Below the pieces are notes generated by a model. That model was not told the origin of the DNA. It worked only from the letters and a program-made list of their open reading frames with translations, and ran no database searches. From Bacteroidales bacterium UBA3856 (GTDB lineage: Bacteria; Bacteroidota; Bacteroidia; Bacteroidales; UBA932), in the NCBI GenBank assembly GCA_002392525.1, contig DGHE01000086.1, positions 1 through 12,354 of the forward strand: DNA of 12,354 nt, given 5' to 3'. The stretch's first letter is position 1; the number at the start of each line of letters is the position of its first letter. The position numbers were made by a program, and so were the translations under genes. This document shows positions 7,748 to 12,354 of this stretch, in pieces.

Positions 7748-8409
7748 TACAACAACTCGCTGAATTCATGAACGCCCTGCAGTCCCTCCGTGAGAAGGGC
7801 GGCGGTGACGGCTCCCTGGGCAAAACCCTCGCGGGAGAAGGCTTCGTGCCGGAAGGTGAGTTTGTCACAGGCCGACTCAAGCGTGAGGGTATGGATGCCG
7901 GGCACCTCTCCTTCGCGGATGGAGGTGATTTCCGGCTTTGTGCCCAGTCCTCCTTCTACCAGGCTGGCGAGCGTCTTGGCCGTTCCGGAGGGAGTGTCCA
8001 GTTTGTGGATGTGGTGGATTTCTTCGATATCGGCCTTGTACCCTGCTCCCTTCAGGATGGCCGATGCGCGGCTCACGGCGGCAAACAGCGCGTTCACCCC
8101 CAGCGAAAAGTTGGAAGCGTGCACCATGGGTGTACCGGCGGTTTCGAAGGCGCGGGTGACATCGGCCCGGATATCATTCCAGCCCGTGGTGCCCACCACC
8201 GCCGCCTTGAAGTGCTGAGCGATGAAGGGATAATTGGCCCGGAAAGCGTCCGGCGTGGTAAAGTCGATGCACACGCACGCCTTCGCGAGGGCGGGATTTA
8301 CGCTCTGCACGTCGTCGGTGGCCTGCACCAGTTCTATGCCCCTTTCCCGGAGCACTTTCTCCACCATGTGGCCCATTTTCCCGTAGCCACTGATTATTAC
8401 CTGTATCAT
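7747..8409 (-). CDS. dapB: 4-hydroxy-tetrahydrodipicolinate reductase
   Basis: DapB reduces the product of DapA with NAD(P)H to tetrahydrodipicolinate, the second committed step toward DAP and lysine. The N-terminal Rossmann segment carries SGYGKMG (7-13), the loop GTTGW (73-77) and SNFSLGVN (99-106). The catalytic and substrate-binding block EIHHIHKLDTPSGTA spans residues 130-144, with H132, H133 and K136 in the expected places. REGEVPGIHTL (165-174) belongs to the substrate domain. At 220 residues it is shorter than E. coli DapB (273), and the missing length is mainly between the Rossmann motif and GTTGW, as in other Bacteroidota. Its stop overlaps the start of the aspartokinase fusion by one base. 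Upstream lies an 86-base gap with a strong palindrome and no obvious Bacteroidota promoter. Confidence 0.97.
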   Translation of the reverse strand: MIQVIISGYGKMGHMVEKVLRERGIELVQATDDVQSVNPALAKACVCIDFTTPDAFRANYPFIAQHFKAAVVGTTGWNDIRADVTRAFETAGTPMVHASNFSLGVNALFAAVSRASAILKGAGYKADIEEIHHIHKLDTPSGTAKTLASLVEGGLGTKPEITSIREGEVPGIHTLTLESACDKLTFRHEAFSREGFAQGAVTAALLTEGLQGVHEFSELL

Positions 8410-8495
8410 CGAAAATGCTTTAATTAACTGATTACCAATCTATTGAGTTTTTCTCTTTAGGCTGATCGGCCTAAAGAGAAAAAGTTAAATGCTTG
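8410..8495. other. Noncoding gap between dapE and dapB
   Basis: This 86-base AT-rich spacer is one of only two sizeable gaps in an otherwise nearly overlapping gene cluster. It contains the 15-bp palindrome listed separately. I found no TAnnTTTG box close to the dapB start, and no open frame. Nothing resembling a lysine riboswitch is visible, and the gap is too short for one. Confidence 0.8.
8448..8483. repeat. Perfect 15-bp inverted repeat with 6-base loop between dapE and dapB
   Basis: The arm at 8448-8462 (TTTTTCTCTTTAGGC) is the exact reverse complement of 8469-8483, with loop 8463-8468. The RNA of either strand would form a strong hairpin with GGC at the tip and A/U pairs at the base. 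On both strands the bases after the 3' arm lack a U tract (the arm itself ends in AAAAA), so this is not a standard intrinsic terminator. It could be an mRNA processing or stability element, a partial attenuator, a protein-binding palindrome or a small inserted repeat. Confidence 0.85.
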
Positions 8496-9470
8496 TTACT
8501 GAGTGAGTTTGCGGAAGAGCGCGACATACTGCTGTACGGCGGTTTCCAGATCCCGGACCAGGATGTGTTCTTCGGGCCGATGGGCGACGCGGATGGTGCC
8601 GGGCCCGCAGATGATCTTGTGGCCGAAACCGGTGAGGTGCGGGGCGTCGCTGCCGAAGGCGACGGGGGCCGATGAGAACCCGGGCAGCGTCACGTAGTGC
8701 GCAGGAGTGTCCCCCGGGGCGCGCAGGGACGCTTCGGGGATGGCCGACATCCAGCGCTGCACCGCCTCATGCGAGACGAACGTTGTGCGGAAGTAGAGCC
8801 GGCAGGTGAGCTGGGCCGATAAGATATTCTGCGGATTGTCGCTATGGAGCAGGCCGATGTTGAAGGTAGTCTCTCCCAGCTCCGGGTCCTCGCCGAAGTC
8901 CTGCGCCTTGAGCTGGTTGTAGAACGCATTGAAAAGGTCCACGGCGCTCACGCCATACTGCGGATAGCCGGAGTGGAACGCCTTGCCGGTGAAGCAGAGG
9001 TCGTAGGAGAGGGTGCCTTTGGAGGCCGATACCATCTTGTTCTCCGTGGGCTCTCCCACAATGAGGAAGGGGGCCTTGAAGCCCGTCTTCGAAAACGCCT
9101 TGGCGCCCCAGGAACCGGTTTCTTCCCCGGAAACCAAAAGGAGGCCAAAGTCTGTGCGCCCTTCTGCTTCCAACTTCTTGCAGGCCGAGTACATGGCGAA
9201 GATCTGGCCCTTGGCGTCGCAGGAGCCGCGTCCCTTCACCACGCCCTCTTCAAAGGTGGGGGGAATGTAAGGCGGAACGGTGTCCATGTGGGAGCAAAAA
9301 ACAACTTTGGGCGTGCCCCAGGACAGAAGGAGGTTGAGGGTGCCGTCTCCCACTTCGAACTGCTCCTTTCGGGGAGCCTGCAGCGTGTCATACAGCCACA
9401 GTGCCACTTCCCGCTCCTTGCCGGAAGTGGAATCGAAAGAGAGAAGGTCCCGGAAGAAACTGTAATCCAT
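8496..9470 (-). CDS. dapE: M20 family deacylase, probable succinyl- (or acetyl-) diaminopimelate deacylase DapE
   Basis: The 324-residue product is a two-zinc M20 peptidase-fold hydrolase. Metal ligands and catalytic residues are all visible: H61 and D63 in CSHMDTVPP, D85 in GRGSCDAKG, the E116-E117 pair in SGEETG, E140 in VGEPTE, and H297 in AHRPEEH. The inserted dimerisation domain is present (GKAFHSGYPQYGVSAVDLF). Motifs alone do not separate DapE from ArgE or LysK deacylases, and the protein is shorter than E. coli DapE (375). Position decides: it sits between asd and dapB, near dapD, so removal of the acyl group from N-acyl-LL-DAP is the best inference. The ATG at 9470 overlaps the asd stop by one base (TAATG). 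A longer frame starting at 9560 would overlap asd by 90 bases and adds a non-homologous Arg/Ala-rich leader, so it was not used. Confidence 0.83.
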   Translation of the reverse strand: MDYSFFRDLLSFDSTSGKEREVALWLYDTLQAPRKEQFEVGDGTLNLLLSWGTPKVVFCSHMDTVPPYIPPTFEEGVVKGRGSCDAKGQIFAMYSACKKLEAEGRTDFGLLLVSGEETGSWGAKAFSKTGFKAPFLIVGEPTENKMVSASKGTLSYDLCFTGKAFHSGYPQYGVSAVDLFNAFYNQLKAQDFGEDPELGETTFNIGLLHSDNPQNILSAQLTCRLYFRTTFVSHEAVQRWMSAIPEASLRAPGDTPAHYVTLPGFSSAPVAFGSDAPHLTGFGHKIICGPGTIRVAHRPEEHILVRDLETAVQQYVALFRKLTQ

Positions 9471-10462
9471 TATGCGACAATAAAGCCTTTTTCCAGCAGC
9501 ACCTGGGCAATCTGCACGGCATTGGTGGCGGCGCCCTTGCGCAGGTTGTCGCTCACGCACCAGATGTTGAGGCCGTTCTCTACGGAGAAGTCGCGGCGGA
9601 TGCGGCCCACGAACACCTCGTCCTTGCCCCAGGCGTTGAGCGGCATGGGATAGATGTTGTTTGCAGGGTCGTCCTGCAGCACGACGCCGGGCATGTCGGC
9701 CATCAGTTTACGGGCCTCGTCCAGGTCGAAGGGTTTGTAGAATTCCAGGTTCACGCTCTCGGAGTGGCCGCCCTTGACGGGTACTCGAACAGTGGTGGGG
9801 CACACGGCGATGGTGTCGTCCCGAAGAATCTTGCGGGTTTCGTTCACCATCTTCATCTCTTCCTTGGTGTAACCGTCGGGGAGGAAGCTGTCAATATGGG
9901 GAAGGATGTTGAGGTCGATGGGGTGGGGGAACTTGCTGCCGCTGCCGCCGGCACGCTCGGCCTCCAGCTGCTCAATGCCGCGCTGTCCGGCGCCGGTAAC
10001 GCTCTGGTAAGTGCTCACCACAATTCGCTTGATGCCGTAGGCCTTGTGCAGGGGGGCCAGGGGCAGCACCATCTGGATGGTGGAACAGTTGGGGTTGGCG
10101 ATGATGTGGTCTCCGGGGGTGAGGACATCGGCATTGATTTCCGGAACGACCAGCGGCACAGAAGGATCCATGCGCCAGAAGGAGGAGTTGTCTACCACGT
10201 AGCAACCCACGGCGGCGAATTTGGGTGCCAGCTCGCCGGAAGCGGCGCCGCCGGCGCTGAACAGCGCCAGGGCCGGTTTCTTCGCGATGGCCTCATCGGC
10301 ACTCATCACGGTCCATTCCTTTCCCTGGAAGGTTACCTTTTTACCCCAGGAACGCTCGGATGCGACGGGCAACAGTTCGGTGACAGGAAAATTCCTTTCC
10401 TGGAGTACTTCTAACATTTTGGAGCCTACAAGACCTGTGGCTCCCACTACTGCAACTTTCAT
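9470..10462 (-). CDS. asd: Aspartate-semialdehyde dehydrogenase
   Basis: Asd reduces aspartyl phosphate, made by the aspartokinase encoded in the same cluster, to aspartate semialdehyde, the branch-point substrate for DapA and homoserine dehydrogenase. The 330-residue product has the NADP motif GATGLVG (7-13), the nucleophile C126 in ANPNCST, Q153 in TYQSVTGAG and the base H233 in RVPVKGGHSES. DNSSFWRMD and LPHIDSFLPDGYTKEE are further family landmarks. The motif pattern matches the Gram-positive/Bacteroidota type rather than the E. coli type. The ATG lies 6 bases past the dapD stop, and the stop overlaps the dapE start. Confidence 0.98.
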   Translation of the reverse strand: MKVAVVGATGLVGSKMLEVLQERNFPVTELLPVASERSWGKKVTFQGKEWTVMSADEAIAKKPALALFSAGGAASGELAPKFAAVGCYVVDNSSFWRMDPSVPLVVPEINADVLTPGDHIIANPNCSTIQMVLPLAPLHKAYGIKRIVVSTYQSVTGAGQRGIEQLEAERAGGSGSKFPHPIDLNILPHIDSFLPDGYTKEEMKMVNETRKILRDDTIAVCPTTVRVPVKGGHSESVNLEFYKPFDLDEARKLMADMPGVVLQDDPANNIYPMPLNAWGKDEVFVGRIRRDFSVENGLNIWCVSDNLRKGAATNAVQIAQVLLEKGFIVA

Positions 10463-10468
10463 TTTATA

Positions 10469-11245
10469 TTACCTTAATAAGTCTTCGAGATGAACACTGC
10501 CGGCGGTTTTTTCGTCGCGGTATTTGACGATGACGGGGCAGTATAGATGTACGCCGCTTTCGAGGGGTTTTCCGTCCCGCACGATGGGCTTGGAACCACT
10601 CACCACCACGGCACCGCGGGGAACGACCACGCGGCCGTCGGCGTTACGGGGTACGAAACTGCCCTTGGTGGCATCGAACAGCGGTGTAGAGGCGGTGATG
10701 ACAACGCCCGAAGCAATGACGGCGCCTTCTTCCACAATGGTTCCCTCATAGATGCCGCAGTTGCCGCCCACAAATGCCCCGTCCTCGATAATGGTAGGAA
10801 GGGCACCCGCCGGCTCCAGCACGCCGCCAATCTGGGCGCAGGCCGACAGATGAATGTTTTTGCCGATTTGCGCGCAGGACCCCACGGTGACATGGCTGTC
10901 CACCATGGTACCTTCGCCTACATAGGCTCCTACGTTGATATAGGAAGGGGGCATGACAATGGCGCCTTTGGCTACGAAAGCACCGCGCCGGATGCTGGAC
11001 CCGCCGGGGACGATGCGGACGCCGTCCTCTGCGCTGAACTTCCTCACAGGGTAAGTATCCTTGTCAAAGAAGTGAAACTGACCTTCACTCATGTCTGTGA
11101 TGGCGCCCAGCCTGAAGCCGGCAAGAATTACTTCCTTCACGTGCTTGTTTACCTGCCATACGCCGTTTACCTTCTGGGCGACACGGAGCTCTCCCTTTTC
11201 CAGGGCTTCTATGACTTCGTTAAACGCTTGTATTGTAATTTCCAT
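10469..11245 (-). CDS. dapD: Tetrahydrodipicolinate N-succinyltransferase (DapD)
   Basis: DapD transfers a succinyl group from succinyl-CoA to tetrahydrodipicolinate, committing the cell to the acylated branch of DAP synthesis. The protein has 258 residues against 274 in E. coli. A helical N-terminal domain (EVIEALEKGELRVA) precedes a left-handed beta-helix built of hexapeptide repeats, about residues 75-215. Family blocks YINVGAYVGEGTMVDSHVTVGSCAQIGKN-type sequence (102-130), GGVLEP and TIIEDGAFVG are easy to see. Likely catalytic residues D116 and E172 are kept. The C-terminal CoA-site region has VVVSGSKP and VHLYCPVIVKY. An acetyl-CoA-using relative (DapH) is less likely because the N-terminal domain and motifs follow DapD. 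The ATG overlaps the dapA stop by one base (TGATG). Confidence 0.95.
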   Translation of the reverse strand: MEITIQAFNEVIEALEKGELRVAQKVNGVWQVNKHVKEVILAGFRLGAITDMSEGQFHFFDKDTYPVRKFSAEDGVRIVPGGSSIRRGAFVAKGAIVMPPSYINVGAYVGEGTMVDSHVTVGSCAQIGKNIHLSACAQIGGVLEPAGALPTIIEDGAFVGGNCGIYEGTIVEEGAVIASGVVITASTPLFDATKGSFVPRNADGRVVVPRGAVVVSGSKPIVRDGKPLESGVHLYCPVIVKYRDEKTAGSVHLEDLLR

Positions 11246-12114
11246 CAGAACAATTCTTTAAGGGTTTGCTTCAGGAGCTCCTCGGTGGCTTCGGTGGCGG
11301 GCACCAGCGGCAGACGCAGGCTGTTTTCCATAAGTCCCAGCTGGGCCATGGCAGCCTTGGCCGGGATAGGATTGGGCTCCACGAAGAGCGCCTTGAACAG
11401 GGGATTCAGGCGGTCGTCCATCTTTTTTGCCTCTTCGAACTTGCCCGCCTGCAGTGCATGTACAAAGTCTGCCATGGCACTGGGGAACACGTTGGAAGCT
11501 ACGGAGATGACACCATCGGCCCCCTTCTGCATGAGCTCGAAGGTCTGGTCGTCGTTGCCGCTGAGCACCGAGAACCCCTCCGGACGGCCGTCCAGGATGG
11601 CCTGGATCTGGCCGATGTTGCCGGACGCTTCCTTGACACCTACGATGTTGGGGATGTCCCGTGCCAGGGCCAGGGTGGTTTCCGCCTCAATGTTGCAGCC
11701 CGTACGGCCGGGCACATTGTACAGGACGATGGGCTTGTCCGTGCTCTGGGCCAGCGCCTTGAAGTATTCGTAGATACCCCGCTGCGGCGGCTTGTTGTAG
11801 AACGGTGCCACAATCAGGTAGGCGTCGGCATCCTGCAGCAGGCGCATGTTGGCCAGCGTGCCGGTTACGCTGTTGGTACCCACACCGGCCACCACCGGTT
11901 TTCCGGCGGCATGTTGCAGGGCTACCTCCAGCACCTGGAGTTTTTCCGATTCCGTGAGCGTGGGCGTCTCGCCGGTGGTTCCCAGTGGCACCAGGAAATC
12001 CATGCCGGCCGTCACCTGCCAGTCCACTGTGGCGGCAAACGCCGTATAATCTACTTCGCCTCCCTTGAAGGGAGTAAGCAGGGCCGTGCCGCATCCTTTG
12101 AATATTTTTTCCAT
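11245..12114 (-). CDS. dapA: 4-hydroxy-tetrahydrodipicolinate synthase
   Basis: DapA condenses pyruvate with aspartate semialdehyde, the first step specific to the DAP/lysine branch. The 289-residue TIM-barrel protein has the pyruvate-binding T46-T47 in PLGTTGETPTL, Y106 in APFYNKPPQRG, Y132 and R137 in YNVPGRTG, and the Schiff-base lysine K161 in VGVKEASGN. GNDDQTFELMQKGADGVIS is the downstream family block. Length and residue numbering match E. coli DapA closely, so there are no indels near the active site. The start ATG at 12114 begins MEKIFKG, the usual N-terminus; a TTG further up at 12147 adds an unrelated leader and was rejected. Lysine feedback cannot be judged from sequence. A 102-base noncoding gap separates it from the upstream gene. 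Confidence 0.98.
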   Translation of the reverse strand: MEKIFKGCGTALLTPFKGGEVDYTAFAATVDWQVTAGMDFLVPLGTTGETPTLTESEKLQVLEVALQHAAGKPVVAGVGTNSVTGTLANMRLLQDADAYLIVAPFYNKPPQRGIYEYFKALAQSTDKPIVLYNVPGRTGCNIEAETTLALARDIPNIVGVKEASGNIGQIQAILDGRPEGFSVLSGNDDQTFELMQKGADGVISVASNVFPSAMADFVHALQAGKFEEAKKMDDRLNPLFKALFVEPNPIPAKAAMAQLGLMENSLRLPLVPATEATEELLKQTLKELF

Positions 12115-12149
12115 ATCTTGCGTGTTTTGTAATCTACTATAAATCAATC

Positions 12150-12161
12150 ATTTGCGCAAAT
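12150..12161. promoter_or_regulatory. 12-bp palindrome upstream of dapA, possible operator
   Basis: ATTTGCGCAAAT is self-complementary over 12 bases and ends 36 bases before the dapA ATG. Its position suits an operator or a -33 region element (it contains TTTG), but no regulator is encoded nearby and no second copy was noticed in the window. Confidence 0.3.
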
Positions 12162-12190
12162 TCTCCCCGTCATTTTTTTCCGGGAGAAAA

Positions 12191-12211
12191 GTTGTAAGTT
12201 GCTAGTTGTTA
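12191..12211. repeat. Three tandem GTTGnnA heptamers just after dapF
   Basis: On the plus strand the bases read GTTGTAA, GTTGCTA, GTTGTTA in direct succession, then lose the pattern. The first heptamer also pairs with TTACAAC at 12217-12223, which spans the dapF stop codon, so a 7-bp stem is possible. The function is unknown. Confidence 0.55.
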
Positions 12212-12216
12212 GTAAA

Positions 12217-12354
12217 TTACAACTCACGCACCAATTCGGCCGGGCCGGTGAGGAACACGTCGGTGAAGTGTTCTCCGGCGGCCTTGAAACTTACCTCCAG
12301 CCAGTCGCCGCGGCGGCACTGGAGCCGGAAAGATTCTTCGCTGCACTCAGAATG
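12217..12354 (-). CDS. dapF: Diaminopimelate epimerase, C-terminal 45 codons (cut by window edge)
   Basis: Only the last 45 residues before the TAA at 12219-12217 are in the window. They read as a beta-rich tail with CRRGDWLEVSFKAAGE followed by FTDVFLTGPAELVREL. The WLEVSF strand, the FTDVFLTGPAE block and the stop soon afterwards match the C-terminus of DapF, which converts LL-DAP to meso-DAP for peptidoglycan and lysine. None of the catalytic cysteines are included. The identification depends on a short tail plus the adjoining dap genes, which is strong context. The usual acidic end (FEGE-type) of the family is replaced here by VREL. It would be the first visible gene of the cluster, and the transcription start is presumably further upstream, outside the window. 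Confidence 0.8.
   Translation of the reverse strand, partial: HSECSEESFRLQCRRGDWLEVSFKAAGEHFTDVFLTGPAELVREL

Larger units (their letters stand above)
12115..12216. other. Noncoding gap between dapF and dapA
   Basis: This AT-rich 102-base spacer has no open frame. It holds a heptamer tandem repeat, a weak hairpin (TTCTCCC at 12161-12167 with GGGAGAA at 12182-12188, 14-base loop) and a 12-bp palindrome. On the minus strand the hairpin is followed by only three T bases, so a terminator is weakly supported. I see no convincing TAnnTTTG promoter box; whether dapA has its own promoter is open. Confidence 0.6.

Noticed and set aside
8448..8483. Calling the dapE-dapB palindrome an intrinsic terminator
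   Set aside because: There is no U tract after the 3' arm on either strand, and the genes on both sides belong to the same pathway.
8410..8495. Lysine riboswitch ahead of dapB
   Set aside because: The gap is only 86 bases and is mostly a simple hairpin; the lysine riboswitch is a five-helix element about twice that length.
9471..9560. Upstream extension of the dapE-like gene to a start at 9560
   Set aside because: It would overlap asd by 90 bases and add an Arg/Ala-rich leader with no M20 similarity; ATG 9470 gives the TAATG junction seen elsewhere in the cluster.
12115..12147. Upstream TTG start for dapA at 12147
   Set aside because: MEKIFKG from ATG 12114 aligns with normal DapA N-termini; the extra 11 residues do not.
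1..12354. Mobile elements, CRISPR arrays, tRNA or rRNA genes, defence genes
   Set aside because: No transposase, integrase, long terminal repeats, spaced direct repeats or RNA-gene motifs were seen; the window is filled by housekeeping and biosynthesis genes.

Overview
The window is a compact stretch of a bacterial chromosome in which every supportable gene lies on the minus strand, so transcription runs from the high-coordinate end to the low one. Coding sequence is GC-rich, and the few spacers are AT-rich. The protein families point to Bacteroidota, probably Bacteroidales: a SecD of the type usually fused to SecF in that phylum, a DapB with Bacteroidota-type motifs, an aspartokinase-homoserine dehydrogenase fusion, and a TTG-N20-TATTTTTG promoter matching the phylum's -33/-7 consensus. 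I cannot name the genus from sequence alone.

The upstream two thirds (about 12354 down to 5690) is a lysine/diaminopimelate (DAP) cluster in the order dapF (C-terminal end only), dapA, dapD, asd, a DapE-like M20 deacylase, dapB, and an aspartokinase-homoserine dehydrogenase fusion. Together these cover aspartate phosphorylation, aspartate semialdehyde formation, the DapA and DapB steps, and the acyl branch (DapD, DapE) to DAP. Only the DapC/ArgD-type aminotransferase of that branch is not seen. The homoserine dehydrogenase half also feeds threonine and methionine. Junctions are very tight (three 1-nt stop/start overlaps), apart from an 86-nt gap with a perfect 15-bp palindrome before dapB and a 102-nt noncoding gap before dapA.

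The downstream third continues on the same strand with cdaA (membrane diadenylate cyclase), mutS2, yraN and a degenerate mannose-1-phosphate guanylyltransferase-like gene. Then, behind its own apparent promoter, comes the start of secD/secDF, cut by the window edge. Spacings of 22, 1, 2 and 29 nt suggest that cdaA to the guanylyltransferase-like gene are co-transcribed, perhaps with the DAP genes. DAP is a peptidoglycan precursor and c-di-AMP is linked to envelope and osmotic homeostasis in other bacteria, so the physical link is suggestive but unproven.

Most of the window is ordinary metabolism and housekeeping. I see no mobile element, CRISPR array, tRNA, rRNA or defence system. The points worth a second look are the guanylyltransferase-like protein that has lost its nucleotide-binding signature, the fusion enzyme with one ACT-like domain and altered homoserine dehydrogenase motifs, the intra-operon palindrome, and the cdaA-DAP gene order.
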